Under the pieces are notes generated by a model that worked only from the letters and a program-made list of their open reading frames with translations, was not told where the DNA came from and did not search any database. Below, in pieces: positions 43,791 through 53,304 of a stretch of 64,000 nucleotides of DNA. The stretch's first letter is position 1, and every line of letters starts with the position of its first letter. The DNA comes from Cyclobacteriaceae bacterium YHN15. GTDB taxonomy: Bacteria; Bacteroidota; Bacteroidia; Cytophagales; Cyclobacteriaceae. The stretch is from contig RKQB01000009.1 in the NCBI GenBank assembly GCA_003797895.1, forward strand, positions 124,001 to 188,000, read 5' to 3'. Made by a program: the position numbers and the translations under genes.

Positions 43791-44555
43791 ATGGAGAACA
43801 ATGGATCTGACCTGTTTGTGATCATTCTTTTGGGTTTTTTCCTGATGCTGTTCATGGTCTCATTCATCATCATCATGGTCATTTACCATAGACAGCGGCA
43901 AATTCAGAACAAGCAAAGACTGAAGTCAATTCAGACAGAATTTGAAAAAACCATTTTGAATGCAGAAAAGGAAATCAGGGAAGATACGCTAACCCATGTA
44001 GGAAGAGAACTACATGACAATATAGGTCAATTACTTTCTTTGGCCAAGATGAATCTTTCAAGCTCCAAGCCTGAAAAGGTATCAGAGGGCAAATCCATGA
44101 TCAATCAGATCATTAGGGAAGTTAGGGCCTTATCCAAAACCCTCAATTTGGATTGGGTGGATTCCATTACATTGGAAGAATTCATTCAAAGGGAATTGGC
44201 TAAATTGGAAAGCGCCGAATTTTGCAAAACAAATTTTGTAAAGCAGGGTGATTCCATCCAATTAGACAAAAACACAAAATTGATCCTGATCCGGATTATT
44301 CAAGAATGTCTCAATAATGCCATCAAACACGCAGAACCCAAAACGGTGAGCATATCAGTTGTAAAAAATGAAGCTTATTTATCCATTTATGTCAAAGATG
44401 ATGGAAAAGGATTTAATATCAATGCCAATAGTAATGGTTCCGGTATGTCTAATTTGAAGAACCGGATGAATGCCATGAGAGGTGAAATCAAAATCCGGTC
44501 TGAGGAGGGTAAGGGTACTGAAATTGAACTTTCCTTGCCTATTTCAAATGCTTAG
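43791..44555 (+). CDS. sensor histidine kinase (NarX-type, HisKA_3)
   Basis: 254 aa. One membrane segment (about residues 9-31), a short coiled-coil linker, then the HisKA_3 dimerisation and phosphoacceptor region with His75 in GRELHDNIGQLLSLAKMNL, and a GHKL ATPase from about 165 (QECLNNAIKHAE for the N box, DDGKGF and NGSGMSNLKNRM for the G boxes). There is no periplasmic or cytoplasmic sensor domain, so the signal must come from another protein; the membrane paralogues upstream are candidates by proximity only. The cognate regulator follows 38 bases later. Confidence 0.92.
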   Translation: MENNGSDLFVIILLGFFLMLFMVSFIIIMVIYHRQRQIQNKQRLKSIQTEFEKTILNAEKEIREDTLTHVGRELHDNIGQLLSLAKMNLSSSKPEKVSEGKSMINQIIREVRALSKTLNLDWVDSITLEEFIQRELAKLESAEFCKTNFVKQGDSIQLDKNTKLILIRIIQECLNNAIKHAEPKTVSISVVKNEAYLSIYVKDDGKGFNINANSNGSGMSNLKNRMNAMRGEIKIRSEEGKGTEIELSLPISNA

Positions 44556-44593
44556 GTTATCTTTTAGCCTGCTTAATTCACCACAATTTCCCC

Positions 44594-45220
44594 ATGATTA
44601 CTATTGCACTGGCCGATGACCATAAAATGTTTGCCAAAGGCATCGAAAGCCTTTTGGAAGAAGATGATGATTTCATCGTAAAAGGAGTCTTTTTCAATGG
44701 CATAGAATTGATGAATTTTTTAAAAAACAATCCTGTAGACATTGTCCTTACAGATATGAATATGCCTCAAATGGATGGAATTGGTGTAATTGAGTCTGTA
44801 AAAAAAACATTTACTGGTATAAAAGTGATAGTCCTTTCCATGTATGATGATCAGGTAATTTATGACAAATGTATCCGATTGGGGGCAGATGCTTATGTGC
44901 TGAAAGGATCAGATCCAGATGAATTGATTTATACGATCAAGGAAGTTCAAGAAGGTAGTTATATACAGGATTATAGAAAAGTGCTTTTCCAGCAGGATGA
45001 TGACAAATATCCGGATTACTACAAAGAAAGGTTTAAACTTTCACGAAGGGAGCTGGAAATTTTACGGTTGATCAAGGACGGTAATATGAACAAAGAAATT
45101 GCCCAGATTCTTTGCTTAAGTCAATATACCGTGGAATCCCATCGTAAAAAAATCCATCAAAAGCTTGGGGTAAGTTCTGCTGTAGAATTGGTGAAAAGAG
45201 CGATCGAGATGAATCTTTGA
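44594..45220 (+). CDS. response regulator, NarL/LuxR family
   Basis: 208 aa. The receiver domain has the acidic pocket (ALADDHKMF) and the phosphorylated Asp54 in DIVLTDMNMPQMDGI. The C-terminal LuxR-type HTH starts near 143 (LSRRELEILRLIKDGNMNKEIAQIL, then QYTVESHRKKIHQKLGV). Co-transcribed with the kinase; likely binds DNA as a dimer when phosphorylated. Target genes are not visible here. Confidence 0.93.
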   Translation: MITIALADDHKMFAKGIESLLEEDDDFIVKGVFFNGIELMNFLKNNPVDIVLTDMNMPQMDGIGVIESVKKTFTGIKVIVLSMYDDQVIYDKCIRLGADAYVLKGSDPDELIYTIKEVQEGSYIQDYRKVLFQQDDDKYPDYYKERFKLSRRELEILRLIKDGNMNKEIAQILCLSQYTVESHRKKIHQKLGVSSAVELVKRAIEMNL

Positions 45221-45249
45221 AAATTTTCAATGACCAATTACAAATAATA

Positions 45250-45272
45250 AAATCTCAATAATCTTGGGATTT
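45250..45272. terminator. weak bidirectional hairpin between regulator and desulfurase
   Basis: 8-base stem (45250-45257 with 45265-45272, one G-U) with a 7-base loop; the right arm touches the stop codon of the minus-strand desulfurase. T-run on the minus side only. Confidence 0.35.
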
Positions 45273-46413
45273 AGACGGTTACCCCATACAATTCCTTCAA
45301 TTTATTCACTGTATAGTCTATTTCTTCAAGGGTATTGAACCTGCTGAAAGAAAATCTTACAGCTTCCCTTTCTGGATTGTGGCCTAAAGCCCTCAACACA
45401 TGGGACCCAGAAGTGGCTCCGCTACTGCATGCAGACCCGCCCGATACAGATATGCCATTCAGGTCCAAATTGAACATTAACATACCCCTGTTTTCTTCAG
45501 ATGGGGGAAGGCTTACATTCAAAACTGTGTACAAACTTTCATGCATTTCCGCAGAAAGTCCATTAAACCTAACCCCAGGGATATTTTCTATTAACAGATC
45601 AATAAATCGCTTTTTCAGTGATTCTATCAATTTCCTGTGACCATCCATATCCTCATAAGCCAGTTCAAGCGCTTTGGCAATTCCTACAATTCCGATAACA
45701 TTTTCAGTTCCTCCACGCATATTTCTTTCTTGGGCACCCCCATAAATAAATGGATGGATTTTTTTGTCTTTTCTGACATATAAAAATCCTGAACCTTTCG
45801 GACCGTGGAATTTATGGGCTCCAGCTACTATAGCATCCACTGGAAGGGTTTTGAGATCATGGACAAAATGGCCCATGGTCTGTACGGTATCGGAATGGAA
45901 GAATGCATCATATGCCCTGGCAAGTTCTCCCAACTGATTCAGGTCATTAATATTACCAATTTCATTATTGGCATGCATAAGTGAAACAAAGGATTTGGGA
46001 TTAACCTTCAACAATTGCTCTAATTGCTCGAGGTCTATTTGGCCTTTTTCATTGACATCTAGCAAGCTTAACCTGACTTTGCCCTTTTTGGCACATTCTT
46101 CCAGCGTATGCAATACCGCATGATGCTCAATTGGGGAAGTTATGGCATGCGTAATACCATGGGTTTCTATACCACAAACAATCGCAGTATTATCCGCTTC
46201 TGTCCCACCGGAAGTAAAAAAAATCTCAGCAGGACTTGCATTCAGCAATTCCGCAACTTTTTTTCTCGCTTTTTCTATGGCAGATCGCACTTCTCTTCCA
46301 TGGCTATGTACTGATGAAGGATTGCCATAATGAAGCTTCATATAAGGCAACATGGCTTCAATCACCCGATCGTCCATCGCAGTAGTGGCGGCATTGTCAA
46401 GATAAACTCTCAT
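45271..46413 (-). CDS. cysteine desulfurase (NifS/IscS type)
   Basis: 380 aa. PLP enzyme that takes sulfur from cysteine. The PLP lysine is Lys201 in AGAHKFHGPKGSG and the persulfide cysteine is Cys329 in SGGSACSSG, in the IscS/NifS (group I) pattern rather than the SufS pattern. Substrate handling starts with LDNAATT. No iscU or other Fe-S genes are adjacent, so the sulfur may serve tRNA modification, Fe-S assembly or both. Confidence 0.9.
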   Translation of the reverse strand: MRVYLDNAATTAMDDRVIEAMLPYMKLHYGNPSSVHSHGREVRSAIEKARKKVAELLNASPAEIFFTSGGTEADNTAIVCGIETHGITHAITSPIEHHAVLHTLEECAKKGKVRLSLLDVNEKGQIDLEQLEQLLKVNPKSFVSLMHANNEIGNINDLNQLGELARAYDAFFHSDTVQTMGHFVHDLKTLPVDAIVAGAHKFHGPKGSGFLYVRKDKKIHPFIYGGAQERNMRGGTENVIGIVGIAKALELAYEDMDGHRKLIESLKKRFIDLLIENIPGVRFNGLSAEMHESLYTVLNVSLPPSEENRGMLMFNLDLNGISVSGGSACSSGATSGSHVLRALGHNPEREAVRFSFSRFNTLEEIDYTVNKLKELYGVTV

Positions 46414-46490
46414 ACTTCATTTTTCTGGGCTAGGCAAATTATTTATTTCATTTCCCAAATCATTTTTATTGGGAAAGATCTGCATCAGGT

Positions 46491-47879
46491 TCAGGAAACA
46501 TTGATTACTTCTTTGATATCCAAGATGATCTTATTGGCCAAATGTTCCGCAGTAGCCTGCGTCTCTGATTCAGAATAGATTCGGATTATGGGCTCGGTGT
46601 TGGATTTTCTCAAATGAACCCATTCTTTTTCAAACTCAATCTTCACTCCATCAATATCATTAATTGGGTGTTTGCTGTATTTTTCCTTAATCTTTTCCAA
46701 AATTCTATCCACATCAATCTCCGGTGTGAGCTCTATTTTGTTTTTAGATATATGGTAATTTGGATAAGTAGCTCTCAATCTGGAAATACTTTTCCCAAAT
46801 TTGGCCAAATGGGTCAGAAATAATCCAATCCCAACCAAAGCGTCTCGCCCATAATGGGATTCAGGATAAATCACCCCTCCATTACCTTCGCCTCCAATGA
46901 TGGCATTGGTTTCTTTCATTTTATTGACCACGTTTACTTCTCCAACAGCTGCAGCTTGGTACTGTCCCCCTCTTTTTTCTGTCACATCCCGCAATGCTCT
47001 TGTCGAACTTAAGTTTGAAACTGAATTCCCAGAAGTATTGGCCAAAATATAATCCGCTACTGCTACCAATGTATATTCCTCCCCAAAAGGAGACCCATCT
47101 TCATTCATAAAGCAAAGCCTGTCCACATCAGGATCGACCACTATCCCTAAATCATATTTGCCCCGGTTCAACTTCTCCGCAATATCTCTGAGGTTCTCTG
47201 GTAAGGGTTCAGGATTATGAGGGAAATGACCATCCGGTGTACAGTACATTTCTTCAATATCATCCACGCCCAGGGCTCTTAATAACTTTGGTAAGGCAAT
47301 TCCACCAGTAGAATTCACACAGTCAATAACCACTTTGAATTTTCTGGCAGCGATAGCATCCTTGTCGACCAGTTTTAAACCTAAAACATGCGCTACATGC
47401 CTGTCAATATAATCTTCAATTACGGTGTATTTCCCTAATTTTTTAACTTCCGAAAAAGTAAAATCTTCATTCTCTGCACTTTCCAGTATGGCTTTCCCTT
47501 CCGCATCTGAAATAAATTCACCCTTATCATTCAATAATTTCAGCGCATTCCATTGGATGGGATTGTGGCTGGCGGTAAGAATAATACCTCCACCGGCCTT
47601 TTCAAGAGGAACAGCAAGTTCCACTGTGGGGGTAGTACTCAAACCCAAATCAATCACATCAATGCCCAAACCCTGTAGAGTTGCGGTAACCAGTTTGGAA
47701 ACCATTTCCCCTGAAATCCTTGCATCTCTTCCAATAACCACTTTGGGATTTTGGGTTTGCCGGATCACCCAGGATCCATAAGCTGATGTAAATTTAACAA
47801 CATCCAAAGGAGTAAGGCCTTCGCCTGGCTTTCCGCCAATTGTACCCCTAATACCTGAAATAGATTTAATTAGTGCCAC
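46491..47879 (-). CDS. glmM: phosphoglucosamine mutase
   Basis: 462 aa. Phosphohexomutase family: phosphoserine Ser104 in LTASHNPIQWNALK, the metal-binding DPDVDRLCF (about 249-257), the substrate loop GGEGNGGVIYPE and the phosphate-binding C-terminal RKSNTEPIIRIYSE. The chain begins KSISGIRGTIGG, as in GlmM and related mutases. GlmM turns glucosamine 6-phosphate into glucosamine 1-phosphate for cell-wall precursors. In Bacteroidota this type is annotated GlmM, though phosphomannomutase activity cannot be excluded from sequence. It is 77 bases upstream of the desulfurase gene, with a short stem-loop between them. Confidence 0.87.
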   Translation of the reverse strand: MALIKSISGIRGTIGGKPGEGLTPLDVVKFTSAYGSWVIRQTQNPKVVIGRDARISGEMVSKLVTATLQGLGIDVIDLGLSTTPTVELAVPLEKAGGGIILTASHNPIQWNALKLLNDKGEFISDAEGKAILESAENEDFTFSEVKKLGKYTVIEDYIDRHVAHVLGLKLVDKDAIAARKFKVVIDCVNSTGGIALPKLLRALGVDDIEEMYCTPDGHFPHNPEPLPENLRDIAEKLNRGKYDLGIVVDPDVDRLCFMNEDGSPFGEEYTLVAVADYILANTSGNSVSNLSSTRALRDVTEKRGGQYQAAAVGEVNVVNKMKETNAIIGGEGNGGVIYPESHYGRDALVGIGLFLTHLAKFGKSISRLRATYPNYHISKNKIELTPEIDVDRILEKIKEKYSKHPINDIDGVKIEFEKEWVHLRKSNTEPIIRIYSESETQATAEHLANKIILDIKEVINVS

Positions 47880-47935
47880 GGTTAAATAATTAAGTTAAAA
47901 TTGAAAAATCCTGTCAAACAGGAACATAAAAGATT

Positions 47936-48166
47936 TTATTTGAATTTGGCCAGCACTTTGTCCACTTCGTTGTCGGGATTGCCACAAGCACTGTTCGCAT
48001 CAACAGTCTTGCCGCAATAACTGCACGTTCCTCCATCCTTATTGAGGTAAGGGTTCTGAGATGCACAGGTTCCTTTAAACTGTCCGTCTTTTAGAAATAT
48101 CAGTCTTACTGACATCAATATGAAAAACAGTGCAAGAAATCCCAATGTCAAATATAAGGTTGCCAT
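47936..48166 (-). CDS. small membrane-anchored protein with cysteine cluster
   Basis: 76 aa. An N-terminal membrane helix (LYLTLGFLALFFILMSVRLIF) is followed by a soluble part with four Cys (GTCASQNP, CSYCGKTVD and SACGN), as in a metal-binding or redox mini-domain. Usually annotated as a membrane or secreted protein in Bacteroidota; role unknown. It has a good -7 box directly upstream. Confidence 0.7.
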   Translation of the reverse strand: MATLYLTLGFLALFFILMSVRLIFLKDGQFKGTCASQNPYLNKDGGTCSYCGKTVDANSACGNPDNEVDKVLAKFK

Positions 48167-48182
48167 ATCAATTTAATTTGCG

Positions 48183-48190
48183 CAAATTTA
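48183..48190 (-). promoter_or_regulatory. candidate -7 box of the 47936 gene
   Basis: Reads TAAATTTG on the minus strand, 16 bases before the start codon of the cysteine-cluster protein. Confidence 0.45.
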
Positions 48191-48238
48191 CGTATTACTT
48201 TCAAAACGTCCTCATAATAATAATAGTTTCCCCCTTAT

Positions 48239-49048
48239 ATGTCTGAATTATCATCAAGAGAGACTCAACTCTCTGAATTTGACCGATTATTGACCATTAT
48301 GGATGAATTGAGGGCACAATGCCCCTGGGATAAAAAACAAACTTTGGAAAGTCTCAGACATTTGACCATTGAAGAAACCTTTGAGCTTTCGGATGCCATT
48401 CTGGAAAATGACCTAAATGAAATTAAAAAAGAATTGGGGGATATTCTCCTACATATCGTCTTTTACGCAAAAATAGGAGCTGAAAAAGAGGCCTTTGACA
48501 TAGGGTCGGTGATCAACAGCCTCTGTGAAAAACTGATCAGGAGGCATCCCCATATTTATGGAGATACAGAAGCAAATGATGAGGAAACCGTCAAGCATAA
48601 TTGGGAAAAAATCAAACTCAAGGAAAAAGGAAATTTATCCGTTTTGGGCGGAGTGCCTAAATCCCTACCTGCATTGATAAAAGCCATGAGAATTCAGGAA
48701 AAGGCACGTGGGGTAGGTTTTGATTGGGAGGAAAAACGCCAGGTATGGGAAAAGGTAGAAGAGGAAATGAAAGAATTTAAAGAAGAATTTAACGCAGCAA
48801 AAGAGGACGAAATCGATAAGGAAAAAGCAAGCGGCGAATTTGGTGATCTGCTGTTCTCCTTGATCAATTATGCCCGATTCATTGATATCAATCCGGAAGA
48901 AGCACTTGAAAGGACCAATCTTAAATTTATCAAACGCTTTCAATACCTTGAAAATGCCGCACGAAATGCCGGTAGAAAAATTGAAGACATGAGTCTAGCT
49001 GAAATGGATGTATACTGGGAAGAAGCCAAAAGGATTTCGGAAAGTTAA
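48239..49048 (+). CDS. mazG: nucleoside triphosphate pyrophosphohydrolase MazG
   Basis: 269 aa, tandem MazG fold. The first half has the all-helix ExxE ... ExxD metal site in EETFELSDAILE and NEIKKELGDILLHIV; the second half repeats it (EEEMKEFKEEFNA ... KEKASGEFGDLLFSLI). N-terminal motif CPWDKKQTLESL is characteristic. Clears non-canonical NTPs, a house-cleaning role like that of rdgB. Divergent from the preceding gene. Confidence 0.95.
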   Translation: MSELSSRETQLSEFDRLLTIMDELRAQCPWDKKQTLESLRHLTIEETFELSDAILENDLNEIKKELGDILLHIVFYAKIGAEKEAFDIGSVINSLCEKLIRRHPHIYGDTEANDEETVKHNWEKIKLKEKGNLSVLGGVPKSLPALIKAMRIQEKARGVGFDWEEKRQVWEKVEEEMKEFKEEFNAAKEDEIDKEKASGEFGDLLFSLINYARFIDINPEEALERTNLKFIKRFQYLENAARNAGRKIEDMSLAEMDVYWEEAKRISES

Positions 49049-49372
49049 TTTGGGAAATATGTATATACATTATTCTGCCACTAACAAAATATTCGCGGGT
49101 TTTTAGAGGACTGGATATTTGTTGATATTGGATATTTAGATATTTTTTCGGAAACATTTCTTTATCTTCTCTTAATTTCCCTACTAGCAAGATTGGATAT
49201 TCATAATTTGGAAAATTTTGAACCGGAAGCTCGATCCTTAAAGCTTTAAATTTTTGATTTAGAGTTATGGTTCCTGGATTTTATATTTTGGTAATTGATA
49301 ATTTTTCAACCCAACTTCAACGTCACCAGGTTGGAAATTTGGAGTTTGGAATTTGGGTTTTTTTTCACTGCC
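49049..49372. repeat. repeat-rich AT intergenic region between convergent genes
   Basis: 324 bases with no gene that I trust. Short, imperfect direct repeats recur: GGATATT occurs at 49113, 49130 and 49195, and a TTGGAAATTT / TTTGGAATTTGGG-like series at 49331-49358. This looks like worn-down satellite-type sequence rather than a protein gene. No hairpin terminator is evident. Confidence 0.45.
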
Positions 49373-49867
49373 TCACCTTCCAAAGTCATCCTGCAATCTT
49401 ACAATATCATCTTCATCAGACGGGTTTTCCGCATCGGTATGCTGCCAGATTTCAGCTACTACTCCCCAATCATCCAATCCTATCAGTCGGTGTCTTTCCC
49501 CTTGGGATAATTTGATTTTATCTCCACTTTGTAACAGATGCTTTTCTTTCTCCTCATCGGTCAAACTCGTAGCTACTGCGACTGTACCATCAATACATCT
49601 CCAAATTTCCGCCCTTCTGAAGTGGTACTGCCAGCTTAACCTTTTTTCTGGGGCAACCAAGAGAATTTTAGGACTAAGTTTTTCGGAAATTTTCAATTGG
49701 TCAAAATCTTCTTCAGGAAAAAAATGATCGGCAAATTTTTTTGCTTGAGACTCATCAATTACCAAAAACCCTCCCCAAGGGCGATTCCTGTCTTCGCTGA
49801 TAATATCAAAGCCCAAAGATTTTACTAGGAGCTCGGTATTTCCAAAAATTTCATGTGTTGATTTCAT
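49373..49867 (-). CDS. cupin-domain protein, phosphomannose-isomerase type II C-terminal-like
   Basis: 164 aa. The chain begins with an acidic linker and RPWGGFLVIDESQAKKF; then ILLVAPEKRLSWQYHFRRAEIWRCIDGTVAV and GDKIKLSQGERHRLIGLDDWGVVAEIWQHT. This is the PxxxLSxQxHxxRxExWxxxxGxxxV pattern of type II mannose-6-phosphate isomerase, with a metal-binding His/Glu set. Only the cupin half is present. A phosphosugar isomerase is likely; the exact sugar is not certain. Confidence 0.75.
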   Translation of the reverse strand: MKSTHEIFGNTELLVKSLGFDIISEDRNRPWGGFLVIDESQAKKFADHFFPEEDFDQLKISEKLSPKILLVAPEKRLSWQYHFRRAEIWRCIDGTVAVATSLTDEEKEKHLLQSGDKIKLSQGERHRLIGLDDWGVVAEIWQHTDAENPSDEDDIVRLQDDFGR

Positions 49868-50085
49868 AACGTAATTATTTCAACAATAAATATTTGTAAA
49901 AATGGTGAAATTCTTCTAATCTTTTCCCTACAAAAAAGCATCATTGAATGGATTTAATCTTGATTTTTTTCAAGGAAAACATTTTGCTGAACAATTCAAT
50001 AACTCATTCTGGTTTTTTTGTAAATTACAGATGTATCAATATTGATATTTTTCTATTCAGTTACTGATCATTTAGCAACCTAACC

Positions 50086-53000
50086 ATGAAAAAACTTATT
50101 CTACTGGGCCTGATGATGGCCCTTTGCCTCCCTTCCTTTTCACAAAAAGGGAAAAATTCAACCCAAAGCCCTAATGCCCCTTCTTTTGATCCGGATTTAT
50201 ATGAAGGATTAAAATGGAGAAATATTGGCCCGTTTAGAGGTGGTCGCTCCGGGGCTGTTTCAGGAGTTCCCAATAATGAACTGGCATATTTTGTCGGATA
50301 CACAGGGGGTGGAATATGGAAAACCGAAAACGCCGGTGTTTCTTGGACAAATGTCTCTGATGGACAATTCAGTACCAGTTCGGTAGGTGATATTGCTGTC
50401 AGTGAATCTGACCCAAATGTAGTCTATGTAGGTATGGGAGAACATGCCATCCGAGGAGTGATGACGAGTTATGGAGATGGAGTGTATAAATCCACAGATG
50501 GAGGTAAAACATGGAAAAATATGGGATTGGAAAAAACCAGGCACATTTCAGATGTAGTTATTCATCCTTCTGATCCGGACATAGTTTATATTGCAGCACA
50601 AGGGGCAGCTCATGGACCAAGTGAAGAAAGAGGAGTGTATAAAAGCACTGATGGGGGTCAAAGTTGGAAAAAAGTCCTCTATGTAGATGAAAACACGGGC
50701 GCCTCATCTTTAAGCATGGATTACAATAATCCAAGAATCCTATATGCTGCTACTTGGGAACATATAAGGCTACCTTGGCAGGTAAGAAGTGGGGGAACGG
50801 GTTGTTCTATCTGGAAATCGGTAGATGGAGGAGAAACTTGGGAAAAAATCAATAATGGATTGCCCAATGAAATGGGAAAAATCGGAGTCAGCGTTTCCAG
50901 GGCAGATTCTGAAAGAGTATATGCCATCGTGGAAGCAGAAAAGTCAATTGCCGGAGTATACCGCTCTGATAATGCCGGGCAATCATGGACACATATGACA
51001 AATAATCCTTTATTGACTTCCCGATCATGGTATTATATGGAAGTAAAGGCAGATCCCAAAAACCCAGAGGTTGTCTATGTGCTGAACTCACCGCTTACCA
51101 AATCCATTGATGGAGGAAAATCTTTTTCGGTCCTTCCTGTAAGGCATATTGACACACATGATCTGTGGATAAATCCGAATAATCCCAACAACCTTATTTT
51201 AGGTGATGATGGAGGTGGAGAAATCACTTTCGATGCGGGAAAAAGCTGGTCCACCCAGGACAATCAGCCCACCGCTCAATTTTATAGGGTAAATGTGGAC
51301 AATTTATTTCCTTACAAAATATATGGGGGACAGCAGGATAACACTTCTGTGGTCATAAAAAGTAGAAATAATTACATCGGACTGACGGATAAAGATTGGT
51401 TTATCGGACCAGGGTGTGAAAGTGCCTTTGTGGCATTTGACCCCAATAATCCCGTCTTATTATACGGTGGATGTTACCAGGGTATTATTGATGTTTTGGA
51501 TATGGACAACGGGCACGCAAAAGACATCAGATCCTATCCGGCCAATATTTTGGCTTATGATGCAAAGGATATGAAATACAGGTTCAACTGGAATGCCCCA
51601 TTAATTGCCTCACCTCATGATTACAATACTATATATCACGGAGGTAATGTCCTTTTAAAAACGGAAAATGGAGGTTTAAGCTGGGACGAAATAAGTCCTG
51701 ACCTCACCAGAAATGACAAAAGCAGACAAGGTCCAGGGGGTGCCCCAATTACAAATGAAGGTGCAGGAGGGGAAAATTATAATACTTTGAGTTACGTGAT
51801 AGAATCCCCGCATGAACAAGGGGTAATCTACACGGGTAGTGATTGTGGACTTATCCACATTACAAGAGATGGGGGAAAGACTTGGGAAAACATCACTCCT
51901 GCAGGTTTACCAGAAAGCTTGATCCAATCCATAGAGGTATCCCCACATGAAAAGGGAACAGCTTACATTGCAGCTACACGGTATAAATTTAATGATTTTA
52001 GGACCATGAGTTATAAAACAACTGACTATGGAAAAACCTGGAATTCGATCAATTCAGGAATACAGCAAGATGATTTCATCAAAGTAATCAGAGAGGATAA
52101 AAAAGTAAAAGATATTCTTTATGCAGGAGCAGAAAGGGGGTTTTATATCTCTTTTAATGGAGGTGTGAATTGGTATAATCTCCAATTAAACCTTCCTATA
52201 GTACCAGTGACTGACATTACTTTTGCAGATAACGACATGGTCATCTCAACCGCCGGAAGAGCATTCTGGATTTTGGATGACCTTAGTGCCCTGCAGCAAT
52301 CCAAAGGGAAATTCGACGGTCTAAAAATCTTTGAACCCAAACCAACTTATAAATATGAAGGCTATATCCCTTCTTGGATGGATCTCCCTCCCGGTATAGG
52401 AAAAAATCCCATGACAGGTGTCATTTTGGATTATTATCTACCCGAATTTGCTGACACCTTGGAATTGAAACTTGAAATAATCAATGGATCAGGAAAGGTA
52501 GTCCGTACTTATATCAACCAAAAAGATGAAAATTTCAAACCCTTTCCCGGGGGACCATCTCCTAACCCTGTCATTCCTTCAAAAAAGGGAATTAATAGAT
52601 TTGCTTGGGATTTTAGAGGAGAGACCCTTTTGGAAATTCCCAATGCATTCGTTTATGGGGATTATCGTGGACATAGACTCTCTCCTGGAAAATATACTGC
52701 AAGACTGACCCTTCAAGGAACTTCTTCTGACACCTCCTTTGAAGTGGTACAAGATCCAAACTTAAAAAATGTGACCGCTCAGGATTGGATGGCACAGCAA
52801 GAGTTGTTGGAAAAAGCAGAAGCCTTGCTTACCGAAATTCACCAGTCTGTAAATGATATGCGTCAAGTGAAATCCCAGCTTGACCACCATAACAACTTGT
52901 TGAAAGAAAGAGAAGACAGTAAAGATTTGGTCTCATCCGGTGAAGAGCTGATCAAAAAATTGACAGATTGGGAAAGTAAAATTGTAGAGACCAGACAAAG

Positions 53001-53238
53001 TAATTTCCAGGATGTCATCAACTTCCCAAGTCAACTCAATGCGCAGTTCTTTGAATTAAGGACAGCTATGGACGTCCATGACCCAAGACTTACTGATGCT
53101 ATAAAAACCAGACTAGCGGAGCTGAAGTCAGAATGGACGTCTTATCAAGATGTATTAAATGAATTGATCCAAAAAGATATTCCGGATTATAATGAAAAAT
53201 ACAAATCAAAAAATATTCCGGCGATTATAAAAGATTAA
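50086..53238 (+). CDS. exported VPS10/BNR-repeat protein
   Basis: 1050 aa. Signal peptide MKKLILLGLMMALCLPSFSQ. About residues 35-730 are a beta-propeller of BNR/Asp-box repeats: STDGGKTWKNM, STDGGQSWKKV, SVDGGETWEKI, SDNAGQSWTHM, TRDGGKTWENI and TTDYGKTWNSI, in the sortilin/VPS10 style. A beta-sandwich-like region follows, then a helical C-terminal segment (about 895-1050). Proteins of this type are widespread in Bacteroidota, labelled as sialidase-like or glycosyl hydrolase, but the active-site residues of true sialidases cannot be shown here, so no enzyme activity is claimed. Two perfect DnaA-box 9-mers (51164, 51851). YceI follows 66 bases later. Confidence 0.85.
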   Translation: MKKLILLGLMMALCLPSFSQKGKNSTQSPNAPSFDPDLYEGLKWRNIGPFRGGRSGAVSGVPNNELAYFVGYTGGGIWKTENAGVSWTNVSDGQFSTSSVGDIAVSESDPNVVYVGMGEHAIRGVMTSYGDGVYKSTDGGKTWKNMGLEKTRHISDVVIHPSDPDIVYIAAQGAAHGPSEERGVYKSTDGGQSWKKVLYVDENTGASSLSMDYNNPRILYAATWEHIRLPWQVRSGGTGCSIWKSVDGGETWEKINNGLPNEMGKIGVSVSRADSERVYAIVEAEKSIAGVYRSDNAGQSWTHMTNNPLLTSRSWYYMEVKADPKNPEVVYVLNSPLTKSIDGGKSFSVLPVRHIDTHDLWINPNNPNNLILGDDGGGEITFDAGKSWSTQDNQPTAQFYRVNVDNLFPYKIYGGQQDNTSVVIKSRNNYIGLTDKDWFIGPGCESAFVAFDPNNPVLLYGGCYQGIIDVLDMDNGHAKDIRSYPANILAYDAKDMKYRFNWNAPLIASPHDYNTIYHGGNVLLKTENGGLSWDEISPDLTRNDKSRQGPGGAPITNEGAGGENYNTLSYVIESPHEQGVIYTGSDCGLIHITRDGGKTWENITPAGLPESLIQSIEVSPHEKGTAYIAATRYKFNDFRTMSYKTTDYGKTWNSINSGIQQDDFIKVIREDKKVKDILYAGAERGFYISFNGGVNWYNLQLNLPIVPVTDITFADNDMVISTAGRAFWILDDLSALQQSKGKFDGLKIFEPKPTYKYEGYIPSWMDLPPGIGKNPMTGVILDYYLPEFADTLELKLEIINGSGKVVRTYINQKDENFKPFPGGPSPNPVIPSKKGINRFAWDFRGETLLEIPNAFVYGDYRGHRLSPGKYTARLTLQGTSSDTSFEVVQDPNLKNVTAQDWMAQQELLEKAEALLTEIHQSVNDMRQVKSQLDHHNNLLKEREDSKDLVSSGEELIKKLTDWESKIVETRQSNFQDVINFPSQLNAQFFELRTAMDVHDPRLTDAIKTRLAELKSEWTSYQDVLNELIQKDIPDYNEKYKSKNIPAIIKD

Positions 53239-53304
53239 ACCTTTTGGTCAGAAATCAGTCAAAGCAGATATACAAAACTCTTTCTTATTTAACCTAATTC
53301 AAAA

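Noticed and set aside
46477..46497. On the minus strand, AACCTGATGCAGATC looks like part of a thiamine-pyrophosphate riboswitch.
   Set aside because: It lies at the 3' end of glmM, and the other conserved elements of the riboswitch are missing; the downstream gene is not a thiamine gene.
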